From assembly GCA_018650795.1 (NCBI GenBank), contig JABIFG010000270.1, positions 1 through 35,661 on the forward strand: a stretch of 35,661 nucleotides of DNA, read 5' to 3'. Position numbers and translations under genes: made by a program. Positions 17,028-26,337 of the stretch are shown here, in pieces. The stretch is from Fidelibacterota bacterium (GTDB lineage: Bacteria; Fidelibacterota; UBA8477; JABMPR01). Within the stretch, counting starts at the first letter, position 1. The number at the start of each line of letters is the position of its first letter. The notes under the pieces are model-generated. The model saw only the letters and a list, made by a program, of their open reading frames with translations. It ran no database searches and was not told the DNA's origin.

Positions 17028-17792
17028 TTACATATCTATCAATAGTTTAATTGCAAATCCGATGACAGCAACGGTTACCACCTGCTTTATAAAATTATGA
17101 CCTTTTTTGATGGCTACATGAGTTCCCAGCCAGGCACCAATCATATTTCCTACGCCCAGTATGGCTCCCATGGCCCAATTAACCTGATCATTCCAGGCAA
17201 AAATGGCCAATGCGATTGCGGTAAAGAAAAAGATGATAGTCAGTTTTACTGCATTCCCGTGTACCAGATTGATATTCTGCCAGAGCAGTACTGACAACAC
17301 CAGAAAACCAACTCCCGCCTGAATATATCCACCATAAATACCCACAAAAAAGTAGGCGATTCCGGGTCCAAGCCAGGAACTTACATAGGCTTCCGGATTG
17401 AGTGGATCTGCCGCCTGTTTGCTGGATGAAAATAGAGTAAAAAGAGACATTACGATCATCACCAAAGCCAAACTCACTTTGAATTGAGCATTGCTGACTA
17501 AAGTGGCTAGCCAGGCACCGATAATCCCACCTGGAATTGCAAACAGGGCCGCCTTGAGCGCAAATTTGCCTGGATGCACTTTTTTCTTCATAAATCGACC
17601 AACAGCGAAGCCGTTTTGCATGAGAATAGCTAGACGATTGGTCCCATTAGCTAAATTGGGTGGCAATCCTAAAAAGATGAGCAGAGGCAGTGTTAAAAAT
17701 GATCCCCCACCAGCTAGAACATTTATAAAGCCAGCACTGGTTCCTATAAGAAGTACGGCTACAAGATTTAAAGGGGTTAAATTTTCCAGCAT
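17028..17792 (-). CDS. TSUP (TauE/SafE) family membrane permease
   Basis: The 254-residue inner-membrane protein has about 8 hydrophobic helices. The N-terminal segment GFINVLAGGGSFLTLPLL and the following LPPNLANGTNR are the first TSUP half-repeat. A related pattern (GIYGGYIQAGVGFL, then VHGNAVKLT) forms the second half. TSUP proteins are usually linked to sulfite, sulfonate or other small organic/sulfur anion transport; the substrate here is unknown. It lies upstream of selA on the same strand but is separated by 221 bp with REP elements, so co-transcription is uncertain. Confidence 0.88.
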   Translation of the reverse strand: MLENLTPLNLVAVLLIGTSAGFINVLAGGGSFLTLPLLIFLGLPPNLANGTNRLAILMQNGFAVGRFMKKKVHPGKFALKAALFAIPGGIIGAWLATLVSNAQFKVSLALVMIVMSLFTLFSSSKQAADPLNPEAYVSSWLGPGIAYFFVGIYGGYIQAGVGFLVLSVLLWQNINLVHGNAVKLTIIFFFTAIALAIFAWNDQVNWAMGAILGVGNMIGAWLGTHVAIKKGHNFIKQVVTVAVIGFAIKLLIDM

Positions 17793-17866
17793 GGAACACC
17801 TTAATTCATAGCTGGTTCAAATGCCATTAGAAACTGAGCCTGGTAGACTCATTATTTAATAGGCAT

Positions 17867-17892
17867 AAAAAAAGGCTGCCCACTGGACAGCC
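17867..17892 (-). terminator. Rho-independent terminator of the ffh-rplS operon
   Basis: Read on the minus strand, an 8-bp stem (GGCTGTCC / GGGCAGCC, one G-U pair) with a 3-nt loop is followed by seven T residues. It is 27 nt beyond the rplS stop codon. Confidence 0.9.
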
Positions 17893-17919
17893 TTTTGAAT
17901 GTTCTGGTGTAATCGAAGC

Positions 17920-18267
17920 TTAGAAATCGCGTGCTTCTTTGATTCTAGCCTTTTTCCCGCGCAGCTTGCGAAGATAGTACAGTTTAGCGCGACGTACTTT
18001 TCCGCGACGCAATACTTTCACACCTGCAACAGTGGGAGCATGCAGAGGAAATATTCTCTCAACACCAACACCATTTGAAATTTTTCTTACGGTAAACGTA
18101 GCAGTGATGCCTTTACCAGTACGGGCAATAACATTACCCTCATAGACCTGAATTCTTTCCTTCTGGCCTTCAATAACTTTTACATCTACTGACACAGTAT
18201 CACCTGGCTTAAAATCAGGCAAATTAGTTTTCAGCTGCCCGGCAACCAGGTTATCTACTTTATTCAT
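17920..18267 (-). CDS. rplS: 50S ribosomal protein L19
   Basis: The 115-residue product contains the L19 hallmarks: [30 protein letters not shown] and FPLHAPTV, then the basic [18 protein letters not shown]19 sits at the 30S-50S interface. It is the last gene of the ffh-rpsP-khpA-rimM-trmD-rplS operon, overlapping trmD by 8 nt and followed by a strong terminator. The gene order matches that of many bacteria. Confidence 0.98.
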   Translation of the reverse strand: MNKVDNLVAGQLKTNLPDFKPGDTVSVDVKVIEGQKERIQVYEGNVIARTGKGITATFTVRKISNGVGVERIFPLHAPTVAGVKVLRRGKVRRAKLYYLRKLRGKKARIKEARDF

Positions 18268-18970
18268 TACTTTCCTCCAGTCCTCTCATATATCTATCGA
18301 ACAAGTCTGGGCGTTTAACTTTTGTTCGCTCAAGACGTTGCTGTTCTCTCCAATTTTCAATCTGCGCGTGGTGCCCTGAGAGCAGCACGTCGGGTACTTT
18401 GATTCCCCGGTACTCAGCGGGGCGGGTATAATACGGTGCGTCCAATAATCCAACAGGAAAAGTGTCCGATTTTGTAGATTCATCATCACTGACTGCACCT
18501 GGAAGCAAACGGACCATAGCATCGATGACAGCGAAGGCTGCTATTTCACCCCCGGAGAGTACAAAATCTCCCAGGCTGATCTCTTCATCGATGAGTTCAT
18601 CTCTCACCCTTTGATCGATACCTTTGTACCTACCACAGAGTAACACCACATGAGGAGTCTCAACCAATCTTTCCGCATCATCTTGCTGAAAGGGTTTTCC
18701 CTGTGGCGTCAGAAAGATACGATGGCCAACATTCTTACGATATGCTTCAACCGCTTCAAAAGCTCTGAACAGGGGATCCGGTTTGATAATCATACCGGCA
18801 CCTCCCCCATATGGCACATCATCAATGTGCTTATAAGTATCGTCAGCAAAATCACGAATGTCCCAGCATTTCATTTCTGCCAGGCCACTCTCAAAGGCTC
18901 TGCCCACAATTCCCATTTCCCGGAACGCTTTTAGAGTCTCAGGGAAGGTGGTGATAACATCTATTATCAT
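18260..18970 (-). CDS. trmD: tRNA (guanine-37-N1)-methyltransferase TrmD
   Basis: This SPOUT-class methyltransferase makes m1G37 in tRNAs reading CNN and some GNN codons and prevents +1 frameshifting. VPYGGGAGM is at residues 52-60 and [13 protein letters not shown] at about 110-122. The trefoil-knot SAM-binding loop GDFVLSGGE is at 134-142. Length 236 is typical. It overlaps rimM by 4 nt and rplS by 8 nt, indicating coupled translation. Confidence 0.98.
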   Translation of the reverse strand: MIIDVITTFPETLKAFREMGIVGRAFESGLAEMKCWDIRDFADDTYKHIDDVPYGGGAGMIIKPDPLFRAFEAVEAYRKNVGHRIFLTPQGKPFQQDDAERLVETPHVVLLCGRYKGIDQRVRDELIDEEISLGDFVLSGGEIAAFAVIDAMVRLLPGAVSDDESTKSDTFPVGLLDAPYYTRPAEYRGIKVPDVLLSGHHAQIENWREQQRLERTKVKRPDLFDRYMRGLEESNE

Positions 18971-19482
18971 TCCACTTCCTCCGCGCTATTGACTTGAATT
19001 CTACGACCATCTATATCGATATTCACAACCCATTCATCAACCAGTGGAACGAGAGTTTCAGATTCGCCCTGCTGTATTAACAGAACATCATGAGCACCTG
19101 GACTAATAATTTCAACGACTTTTCCCAGGCATTTATCGTTCTCGTCTACCACTTCACAATCAATGAGATCATCAATGTAATATTCATCATCGTTCAAAGT
19201 CGGCAAGTCCTCGCGTACAGTATATAACTCTCTGTCTCGATACATGTCGGCTTCTGTGCGATCTGAAATCTCATTGAAGCTGAGAATGGCAAAGTCATCA
19301 TAACCCTGGCAATTTCTCAGTGTGAGTTGTCTCCATTCACTACCCGTATTTACAAAAAGCTGCTCCAAATTTTGGAGCATGTCAAGGTCGATACTGTACA
19401 GGGTCACCTTGAGTCCCCCTTTTATACCATGAGGTTTGCGAACCACACCAATGGCGGCTCTATTCACCTCAGCAGAATGCAT
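18967..19482 (-). CDS. rimM: 16S rRNA processing protein RimM
   Basis: This is the 30S assembly factor that binds ribosomal protein S19. The N-terminal beta-barrel starts with IGVVRKPHGIKGGLKV, the family signature, and the C-terminal PRC-barrel contains EYYIDDLIDCEVV and ISPGAHDVLLI. Length 171 is normal. It is placed 4 nt after khpA and overlaps trmD by 4 nt. Confidence 0.96.
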   Translation of the reverse strand: MHSAEVNRAAIGVVRKPHGIKGGLKVTLYSIDLDMLQNLEQLFVNTGSEWRQLTLRNCQGYDDFAILSFNEISDRTEADMYRDRELYTVREDLPTLNDDEYYIDDLIDCEVVDENDKCLGKVVEIISPGAHDVLLIQQGESETLVPLVDEWVVNIDIDGRRIQVNSAEEVE

Positions 19483-19486
19483 TACC

Positions 19487-19726
19487 TTATTCGATGATCT
19501 CGAGCATGGCGCGGTTGGTACCGGCCTTTGCTGAAATCGCAGCTAATAATGTCCGGAAGGCTTTGGCAGTGCGGCCTTGACGACCAATTACTTTGCCAAT
19601 ATCTTCCTTAGCCACCCTTAGTTCGAAGATTGTCACCCGTTCGCTATCAACTTGATTGACTTCAACATCATCCGGATTATCAACCAGACATTTTGCTACG
19701 TACTCTACGAACTCTTTCATGGTCAT
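19487..19726 (-). CDS. khpA: KH-domain RNA-binding protein KhpA (YlqC family)
   Basis: The 79-residue single KH domain carries the RNA-binding GxxG loop in GKVIGRQGRTAKAFR (from about residue 43). KhpA proteins bind RNA broadly and in Gram-positives partner KhpB; placement between rpsP and rimM is conserved widely. The gap to rpsP is 64 nt, larger than the other gaps in this operon. Confidence 0.94.
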   Translation of the reverse strand: MTMKEFVEYVAKCLVDNPDDVEVNQVDSERVTIFELRVAKEDIGKVIGRQGRTAKAFRTLLAAISAKAGTNRAMLEIIE

Positions 19727-19790
19727 ACCTCCGTCGGTTGTCGAATCGACCTGATCATCGGTAAGGAGTTTCTTCAGCTTTTTAAGAATC

Positions 19791-20393
19791 TTATTTCTCC
19801 GTACCTTCAGCAGGTTCTTCGACAGGTTCTTCTTCTGCGGCTACTTCTTCCACTACTTCTACTACTTCTTCTACTTCAGCAGCTTCTTCTACTATTTCAG
19901 CAGGTTCTTCAGTCTCTTCGACCTGTTCTGCGGCCTCTTGAGCTTCAGCGGCTTTTTTAGTAGCCTCCTCGGCTTCTTCAGCTTTTTTAGCAGCGTCTTC
20001 TTCTTCCTGCTTAGCAGCTTCTGCGGCGGCCAGCTTGGCTGACTCTGCGGCGGCTACTTTTTTGCCACGATTATCTCTGGCAAGTTCCCATTTATGCATT
20101 TCTTTGCTAATGGTAGCTTCATCTGCATTACGGCTTACCAACTCATACTTGAGTGTAAGTCCGCGTCCACGTAATAAGCTAAATACCGTATCACTGGGCT
20201 TTGCACCCTGATCCATCCAATGAAAAAGACGTTCTTCATCGATCACAAGTTCTGCTGGATCTGTAATCGGGTTATAATGTCCAATTTTTTCGATTGATCT
20301 TCCATCGCGAGGGGCTCGTGAATCTGCAACAACTATTCGATAGAAGGGTTGTTTCTTTTTTCCCATCCGCTTCAGTCTGATTTTAACAGCCAA
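19791..20393 (-). CDS. rpsP: 30S ribosomal protein S16 with long acidic C-terminal extension
   Basis: Residues 1 to about 85 are a normal S16: [20 protein letters not shown] and [20 protein letters not shown]. Typical S16 is 80-100 residues; this one has 200. After a basic linker (about 100-112) comes an 88-residue Ala/Glu/Lys- then Glu/Val/Pro-rich tail (113-200), low in complexity and strongly acidic towards the end. The frame stays open with no stop or frameshift, and the spacing from ffh (11 nt) supports expression. Acidic Ala/Glu tails on S16 occur in some Bacteroidetes relatives; the role of this one is unknown. Confidence 0.96.
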   Translation of the reverse strand: MAVKIRLKRMGKKKQPFYRIVVADSRAPRDGRSIEKIGHYNPITDPAELVIDEERLFHWMDQGAKPSDTVFSLLRGRGLTLKYELVSRNADEATISKEMHKWELARDNRGKKVAAAESAKLAAAEAAKQEEEDAAKKAEEAEEATKKAAEAQEAAEQVEETEEPAEIVEEAAEVEEVVEVVEEVAAEEEPVEEPAEGTEK

Positions 20394-20404
20394 AAGTGTT
20401 CTCC

Positions 20405-21727
20405 TTAAAATCCCATAGGCAGATTTTTCATTAACTGCCTTTTATTCATTTTTCCAAATTTCTTCATCATCTTCCGCATTGACTGGAACTGCTTGATCAA
20501 CTGGTTCACGTCCTGAACCTTTGTTCCAGACCCTCTTGCTATTCTTTTTCGGCGACTTCCATCAAGTATCTGAGGGCGATGCCTTTCCACAAGGGTCATA
20601 GAGTTAATGATTGCTTCAATCCTAGTCAACCTTTTTTCATCAATATCAACATCTTTTATTCCTTTTACACCGGGTATCATAGACATTAAATCGCCTATTG
20701 GTCCCATGGATTTCAGCTGTTTTAACTGTTGCTTAAAATCCTCCAGATCGAAGGTATTTTTGAGCATTTTATCTTCAAGTTTTGCAGCTTCATCGACATC
20801 AATATCCTGCTGTGCTTTTTCCACGAGGGAGACGATATCTCCCATTCCTAAAATGCGACCAGCCATACGGTCAGGGTGGAAAGTTTCCAGCTTATCCAGA
20901 TGTTCACCGACACCAATATATTTGATGGGTTTTCCTGTGACTTCACGTACTGATAGGGCTGCTCCACCACGGGCATCTCCATCAAGTTTGGTGAGGATCA
21001 CACCTGTAAGATCCACTGTTTCTGCAAAGGTACCAGCTGCATTCACAGCATCCTGTCCTGTCATGGCATCAGCCACAAACAGGGTCTCGGCAGGTTTCAG
21101 TGCTTGTTGTAGTCGCTTGACTTCATCCATCATGTCAGCATCAACATGTAATCGACCAGCAGTATCAACAATGACCACATTGGCAGGATAACGTACAGAT
21201 TCTCTGATAGCAGCCTGGGCAATCTGAACTACGTCCTGATTAGCTTCGTCTGCAAAGACAGGGATATCTAACTGTTTTCCAAGCACCTGGAGCTGCGTTA
21301 TAGCTGCAGGACGGTAAACATCGCAAGCCACCAGGAGTGGTTGACGACCGCTTTTCCGTAAGTTCATTGCCAGTTTTGCTGATGTGGTTGTTTTTCCTGA
21401 ACCTTGAAGACCCACCAAGAGGATGATTGCTGGATTTCCTGAAAGTTCAAGATCTACTGATTTTTCTCCGAGAAGGATGATCAATTCTTCATGGATGATC
21501 TTCACGATTTGTTGCCCTGGCGTGATAGAACGCAGGACTTCAGAACCGAGAGCTTTTTCCTTGACGGAGTTGACGAAAGTTCGCACGACTTTGTAGTTGA
21601 CATCTGCTTCAAGTAAAGCACGCCGAACTTCACGCATAGCATCTGAAATATTGGCTTCCGATAACTTCCCTTGACCGCGAAGTTTCTTAAAAACGCCTTC
21701 CAGATTTTGTGACAGTTGTTCTAGCAT
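20405..21727 (-). CDS. ffh: Signal recognition particle GTPase Ffh
   Basis: Ffh binds hydrophobic signal sequences and, with 4.5S RNA and FtsY, targets ribosomes to the membrane. The NG domain holds GLQGSGKT (residues 106-113), DTAGRL (188-193) and [10 protein letters not shown] (from 246). The C-terminal M domain ends with [15 protein letters not shown] and includes the [13 protein letters not shown]-binding helix region. Length 440 is typical. It leads the ribosomal/tRNA modification operon; the upstream 259-bp gap presumably holds its promoter. Confidence 0.98.
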   Translation of the reverse strand: MLEQLSQNLEGVFKKLRGQGKLSEANISDAMREVRRALLEADVNYKVVRTFVNSVKEKALGSEVLRSITPGQQIVKIIHEELIILLGEKSVDLELSGNPAIILLVGLQGSGKTTTSAKLAMNLRKSGRQPLLVACDVYRPAAITQLQVLGKQLDIPVFADEANQDVVQIAQAAIRESVRYPANVVIVDTAGRLHVDADMMDEVKRLQQALKPAETLFVADAMTGQDAVNAAGTFAETVDLTGVILTKLDGDARGGAALSVREVTGKPIKYIGVGEHLDKLETFHPDRMAGRILGMGDIVSLVEKAQQDIDVDEAAKLEDKMLKNTFDLEDFKQQLKQLKSMGPIGDLMSMIPGVKGIKDVDIDEKRLTRIEAIINSMTLVERHRPQILDGSRRKRIARGSGTKVQDVNQLIKQFQSMRKMMKKFGKMNKRQLMKNLPMGF

Positions 21728-21986
21728 GATTCCCTTTTCCTACATTGCCGACTACACGCTTTGTGAAATCCCTCTATATATATAATACATTATATATACA
21801 ATAAATGGGATTGACATAAAGCCGCCGAAGATAGACGACCGACCAGGGGTGGTCAATGAGTTTCGTTGATTTCTCAAGGGTCTTGAATTTTATAGCAAAT
21901 GATGAAAACAGAGATTGAATCTGTTGGGGATTTCAGGTGGATTTAATCCTGGATGGAAGCACTAGTAAACTGGTAATGTTTGGGGT
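21728..21986. other. Intergenic region upstream of ffh with a 22-nt AT palindrome
   Basis: There is no credible coding frame. At 21777-21798 a palindrome has perfect 10-nt arms (TATATATAAT / ATTATATATA) around AC. It lies 50-71 nt upstream of the ffh start and includes a TATAAT-like hexamer on the minus strand, so it may overlap the ffh promoter. I could not find a matching -35 box with confidence. Confidence 0.4.
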
Positions 21987-22781
21987 CTAATCTTGAGGCA
22001 TGGACAATTTAAAAACCGAGCCTAAAATAAAAATCTCTCTCAAGATAGGTACTGTGGCGAGCCGGGATTCTCTCAGTTTCCATCCGTAACGAAGCTCATG
22101 TGAAGGTCTAATCAGGTAATATTTCTCGTTCTCAATCGGGTAATTAAGTTTTTTTGTCATTTTCCTGAATCGTCTCAATGTCATCCGACATTCTCTGATC
22201 TCTTTAACATCGGCCCGAGCCTTATCAGATTCACCTACTATTTTGAGAAGAACATCCAGAATTGGTCCTGGTATCCAACCCAAGTAGGGTAACTTTTTTA
22301 AGAAAGATTTGAGAAAAGTTTGCTGATGGAGACCAAAGGGAGAATAAAAGGGCGGGAAGGTCATTAAGATGATCCCCTGAGACGATGTAAACTTCCTCAG
22401 AGCTGCCATAAATTGGTGTTTGCTCCTAAGTGATATATGTTCGATGACATCCCTGAGAATGATAATATCATAATCATCGCCTAGAACTAACTGAGCCTCA
22501 TCAGCCAGGATATCCTGTTGGAGGAATCGCAAATTGGCATGCGTATGTTCCCATCCAAAATCCCGCACTTCAACACCAGTGCAGATAGCACCTGCATCAG
22601 CTAAAGCAGCCGTAAAACCACCATCACCACAGCCTACATCCAGAACCTTTTTTCCCTCCAGGGAGATGCCCCAGCTGGCAAACAGCGGAATGTAATGGAG
22701 CTCAGCTAATTTGCTCTGATAGGTCCAGTAAAATTCTTTCCAGCTCGGGTATGATTCTGGTTTGAGATGCGTCAGCGCCAT
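21987..22781 (-). CDS. Class I SAM-dependent methyltransferase
   Basis: The 264-residue cytosolic enzyme has the Rossmann SAM site VLDVGCGDGGF at residues 46-56. An acidic residue after strand 2 (VEVRD, 70-74) should bind the ribose, and DVIEHI at 111-116 is the post-I/motif II region typical of UbiE/Methyltransf_11-type enzymes. The C-terminal 90 residues are basic with aromatic patches and may form the acceptor domain. The acceptor is unknown. It stands alone, oriented with ffh but 259 bp upstream of it. Confidence 0.85.
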   Translation of the reverse strand: MALTHLKPESYPSWKEFYWTYQSKLAELHYIPLFASWGISLEGKKVLDVGCGDGGFTAALADAGAICTGVEVRDFGWEHTHANLRFLQQDILADEAQLVLGDDYDIIILRDVIEHISLRSKHQFMAALRKFTSSQGIILMTFPPFYSPFGLHQQTFLKSFLKKLPYLGWIPGPILDVLLKIVGESDKARADVKEIRECRMTLRRFRKMTKKLNYPIENEKYYLIRPSHELRYGWKLRESRLATVPILREIFILGSVFKLSMPQD

Positions 22782-23134
22782 TCATCAATATAGTTAGGGA
22801 GAAACTAGAAACTAGAAGGTGTTACCTATGTCTTGGTAGGACAGTTGGACAAGGACGACCTTAACTTTCGACTTCTGTCTGAATCTTGTAGAACTGCATA
22901 TGGTAAAGCACAATTGGATGGTTTAAATACCTGCTTTTTAGCACCCTTTCTGATAGAGATTGAATTCTTGTGGCATATATTTTGTAATTGTGTATTAGCT
23001 TAAATGAACAGCTTGACAAGTGCTCTATGAAGATGTACATAAAACCGTTCGAAAATGGGTTCACTTCAGAGGGCCTGGATTCAGATTACTGGCGGCTAAT
23101 AAGGTGAATAAAACCAATACGGAGACACATTCTA
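22782..23134. other. Divergent intergenic region between the methyltransferase and nqrA
   Basis: The region is 353 bp. It starts with a short direct repeat (GAAACTA twice, then GAA, 22801-22817) of a dispersed low-complexity type. A 67-codon open frame on the minus strand (22861-23064) begins with GTG, has no ribosome site and shows no family features, so it is not called. A possible nqr promoter lies at 23013-23041. Confidence 0.45.
23013..23041 (+). promoter_or_regulatory. Possible sigma-70-type promoter for nqrABCDEF
   Basis: A perfect TTGACA (23013-23018) is followed after exactly 17 nt by TACATA (23036-23041), a weak -10 (3 of 6). The transcript would have an approximately 85-nt leader to nqrA. 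No other candidate stands out in the gap. Confidence 0.35.
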
Positions 23135-24481
23135 ATGGGAGTGTTTAAACTTAAAAAGGGCTATGACATACCTCTGCAGGGCAGTGCTGAACGACGTCTG
23201 GAAAAAGCCCCGAAAACCACGGCCGTTGCTGTCCAGCCCATCGATTTTCGCAGCTTACGCCCTGGAATGAAAATCGAGGCAGGAGATACTGTCAGCAGAG
23301 GCTCAATTCTTTTTGTAGATAAGCAAAAACCCGAGATTCTTTTTAGATCACCGGCTGCTGGAACTGTTCGCGAAGTGGTTCGTGGAGAGCGACGTGTCAT
23401 TCAACGTATCATTATTGATGTGGTAGGAGATTCTGCTGAAAAATTTGAGAGTTACACTGCAGACCAGGTCAACAACTTCTCCGCCAGTCAGGCCAAAGAA
23501 ATATTGCTTAACAGCGGACTCTGGCCAACTATCCGACAGCGTCCATTTAGCAAGATTGCTGATTTTGATGCCTTACCCAAAGCTATTTTCATATCAGCTG
23601 TAGACTCGGCTCCCCTTCAGGCAGAATCTGATATGCTCCTGGATGGTCAGGACAAACAATTTCAGTTGGGCATTCAATTGCTTTCGAAATTGACTGAAGG
23701 CAAAATCCATCTGTCGGTTTCAACCAAGACCAAAGCATTTTTCGCCAATATCAAGGGTGTCGAACTGCATGAATTCTCAGGTCCTCATCCAGCAGGAAAT
23801 GTTGGGGTACAAATACACCACATTGATCGCATTCAAGCTGGCGAGAAGGTCTGGTACGTTTCTCCCAGACATGTTTCACAAATTGGCAGCTTTTTAACGG
23901 GAGGCGAATATCCCTCATCAAAAACTTATGCCTTGACCGGTTCAGAGCTGGAAAAAGGGTACTATGTAAAGGGAAGGGAAGGCGCTTTGGTAAGTGATCT
24001 TGCCAATATGGCTTTTAACAATACCACCCAGCGTGTTATTTCCGGGAATGTACTCACCGGTGTTAAAAGTGCAGCCCAGGGCTTTGTCGGTTTTTATGAT
24101 GATATGATAACTGTTGTTCCTGAACTTGAGGGTCGACGATTTTTTGGGTGGTTACGATTGGGACTTAACGCAAACAGTTTCTGGCCCATGTTCCTCTCTA
24201 AATTTACTCCCAAGAAAAAACTTGCTCCAACTACTGATATGAACGGCGAAGAACGAGCCTTCGTTTCGACAGGTGAATACGAGAAAGTCGTCCCCATGGA
24301 TGTTTTACCGGTTCACTTATGTAAAGCCATTCTGGTTGAAGACATTGAACTCATGGAACAATTAGGCATCTATGAAGTTGCCGCGGAGGATCTCGCTTTG
24401 TGTAGTTATATCTGTCCCTCGAAGATTGAGTTTGGGGATATCATCCAAAAGGGTATTGAAACCATGGAAAAGGAGGGTTGA
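23135..24481 (+). CDS. nqrA: Na+-translocating NADH:quinone reductase subunit A
   Basis: NqrA is the cytoplasmic-side subunit involved in quinone binding. The N-terminus KLKKGYDIPLQGSAE is diagnostic, followed by VAVQPIDFRSLRPGMKIEAGD, a barrel-sandwich segment. The 448 residues match the family. The C-terminus includes LCSYICPSKIEFG, as in NqrA and RnfC-like proteins. A GGAG ribosome site lies 10 nt upstream. It is the first of six nqr genes in standard order. Confidence 0.97.
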   Translation: MGVFKLKKGYDIPLQGSAERRLEKAPKTTAVAVQPIDFRSLRPGMKIEAGDTVSRGSILFVDKQKPEILFRSPAAGTVREVVRGERRVIQRIIIDVVGDSAEKFESYTADQVNNFSASQAKEILLNSGLWPTIRQRPFSKIADFDALPKAIFISAVDSAPLQAESDMLLDGQDKQFQLGIQLLSKLTEGKIHLSVSTKTKAFFANIKGVELHEFSGPHPAGNVGVQIHHIDRIQAGEKVWYVSPRHVSQIGSFLTGGEYPSSKTYALTGSELEKGYYVKGREGALVSDLANMAFNNTTQRVISGNVLTGVKSAAQGFVGFYDDMITVVPELEGRRFFGWLRLGLNANSFWPMFLSKFTPKKKLAPTTDMNGEERAFVSTGEYEKVVPMDVLPVHLCKAILVEDIELMEQLGIYEVAAEDLALCSYICPSKIEFGDIIQKGIETMEKEG

Positions 24482-24485
24482 TCGA

Positions 24486-25625
24486 ATGAAATCTCTCCTA
24501 CTGTTCTTAGCCAATCTGGATGTAAAGATCAAGGAAGGTCCTTTCAAGATCGTCCATCCCATGTTTGGCGCTATTAATTCTATGCTATTCACGCCAGGTC
24601 ACGGAACCACAACTGGACCTCATATTAGAGACTCTATTGATATGAAGCGTTTCATGGGCATCGTTATCTTTGCCCTGGTGCCAAGTATTCTGGTCGGTTC
24701 ATATAATGTGGGTGCTCAAGCCGGTGTTGAGGGCTTGTTTGCTGCCTTCATGTTTGGGTTCTTGAAATTGCTCCCTATCATTGTTGTAACCTATGCAGTG
24801 GGTCTGGGTTGGGAAATGATCTTTGGTCATATCAATGGCCATGACATTCATGAAGGATTCCTGGTAACTGGTATCCTATTACCCCTCACCCTACCCCCTA
24901 CGATTCCACTCTGGCAAGTAGCCGTGGCAGTTTCCTTTGGAACTGTGATTGGTAAAGAAGTTTTTGGTGGAACCGGAATGAATCTTCTAAACCCCGCCTT
25001 GACTGCACGCGCTTTTCTTTTCTTCACCTATCCGGGGAATATTTCCGGAGATAGCGTGTGGGTAGCCCTAGATGGGTTTACCGGGGCAACACCACTGGCA
25101 GCAGCTGCATCTTCGACAGGACCTGCAGTTGAAACCTTAAATGCAGCTGGTTTTACCCTGAGCAATATGTTTTTTGGCTTCAATCCTGGCAGCATTGGAG
25201 AAACTTCCACAATTGCTATCCTCATCGGTGCAGTCATTCTGCTTATCACAGGGGTGGCTAGTTGGCGGATTATGCTGGCCACGCTTATCGGAGCCTATGG
25301 TATGGCACTCATTGTTCAATTCTTTGGAGCAGATGTGGCTGGTGGTATGCGTACCCTCCCCGCCCACTATCATCTGGTTATGGGTGGCTTCATGTTTGGA
25401 GCTGTGTTCATGACAACTGATCCGGTTTCGGCAGCAGGTACAAACATTGGAAAATGGATTTATGGCATCCTCATCGGAGTGATGGCCATCCTCATTCGTG
25501 TATTTAACCCGGCCTACCCGGAAGGAATGATGTTGGCAATACTATTTGGAAATGTTTTTTCACCGCTGATCGACCACTTTGTGGTACAGGCAAATATTAA
25601 AAGGAGGCTGAATTATGGCAAGTAA
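24486..25625 (+). CDS. nqrB: Na+-NQR subunit B, covalent-FMN membrane subunit
   Basis: The 379-residue integral membrane protein has about 10 helices. It takes part in Na+ translocation and carries FMN linked to a threonine. The flavinylation site is DGFTGATPL (196-204), with T202 the expected FMN attachment point. The ATG at 24486 is chosen because AGGAGG lies 9 nt upstream and the N-terminus matches NqrB; a longer in-frame start inside nqrA is not credible. It starts 4 nt after the nqrA stop. Confidence 0.97.
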   Translation: MKSLLLFLANLDVKIKEGPFKIVHPMFGAINSMLFTPGHGTTTGPHIRDSIDMKRFMGIVIFALVPSILVGSYNVGAQAGVEGLFAAFMFGFLKLLPIIVVTYAVGLGWEMIFGHINGHDIHEGFLVTGILLPLTLPPTIPLWQVAVAVSFGTVIGKEVFGGTGMNLLNPALTARAFLFFTYPGNISGDSVWVALDGFTGATPLAAAASSTGPAVETLNAAGFTLSNMFFGFNPGSIGETSTIAILIGAVILLITGVASWRIMLATLIGAYGMALIVQFFGADVAGGMRTLPAHYHLVMGGFMFGAVFMTTDPVSAAGTNIGKWIYGILIGVMAILIRVFNPAYPEGMMLAILFGNVFSPLIDHFVVQANIKRRLNYGK

Positions 25626-26337
25626 GCCTCGAGTTACGAAAGCCTATACATTGGGTTTTGCAGCCGCTGTGACCATGGTGTGCAGCGTCCTGCTTGCTTC
25701 TGCGGCTACCCTGTTAAAAGAGCGTCAGGATCAAAATATCCAACTTGATATAAAGTACAATATACTGAGTGTTCTCGGTCTTGCAGAATCCAAAGATGTT
25801 GAAGCTCAGACCATATTTGACCTCTACGACAATAAGGTTAAAACTTTTGTTGTTGATACCGAAGGTAACAAGGTGAATGACCGCAAAGCTGAGGATATTG
25901 ATCCCAAAGCAGAACCGGATCTACTCCCGGTTTATGCACGGCAGGATGGAGAAATGATCACCGCTTATTGTATTCCTACCCAGGGAAAAGCTCTCTGGTC
26001 GACGGTAAAGGGTTACATCGCTCTGGAACAGGATCTCAATACAGTAAAAGGGATTACCTTTTATAGTCATGGAGAAACCCCGGGTCTGGGTGGTGAGATC
26101 GACAAGGAATGGTTTACAGCCGCCTTTAAGGGAAAAACCATTCTCAATAAAGCTGGTGAGATCGTTTCTATTGAGATCGTAAAGGGTAAAATGCGCTCAG
26201 ACGAGAAGAATCCTGAACACAAGGTGGATGGCATTAGTGGTGCTACTCTAACCACCAAAGGATTGAATGAGTTTATCAAGTCTACACTGGAAAAATATGA
26301 ACCTTTCTTTAAAACCTGTCGGGGAGGCACATCATGA
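25615..26337 (+). CDS. nqrC: Na+-NQR subunit C, covalent-FMN periplasmic subunit
   Basis: The 240-residue product has a single N-terminal transmembrane helix (about residues 11-33) and a periplasmic FMN domain. The flavinylation motif is DGISGATLT (205-213), with T211 as the attachment residue for the flavin transferase. [11 protein letters not shown] (153-163) is also conserved in NqrC/RnfG. AGGAGG lies 7 nt before the ATG, inside the end of nqrB, and the two genes overlap by 11 nt. Confidence 0.96.
   Translation: MASKPRVTKAYTLGFAAAVTMVCSVLLASAATLLKERQDQNIQLDIKYNILSVLGLAESKDVEAQTIFDLYDNKVKTFVVDTEGNKVNDRKAEDIDPKAEPDLLPVYARQDGEMITAYCIPTQGKALWSTVKGYIALEQDLNTVKGITFYSHGETPGLGGEIDKEWFTAAFKGKTILNKAGEIVSIEIVKGKMRSDEKNPEHKVDGISGATLTTKGLNEFIKSTLEKYEPFFKTCRGGTS

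Noticed and set aside
19652-19960. 102-codon plus-strand frame rich in Leu and Gln
   Set aside because: It is the antisense of the Ala/Glu-rich rpsP tail and khpA; the composition is a by-product of the repeated codons.
20607-21191. 194-codon plus-strand frame opposite ffh
   Set aside because: Ser-rich antisense shadow of a certain gene.
21811-21816. Plus-strand TTGACA as a promoter
   Set aside because: No -10 box at suitable spacing and no plus-strand gene downstream.
22861-23064. 67-codon minus-strand open frame between the methyltransferase and nqrA
   Set aside because: GTG start without a ribosome site, no recognisable features, and it overlaps the probable nqr promoter on the opposite strand.
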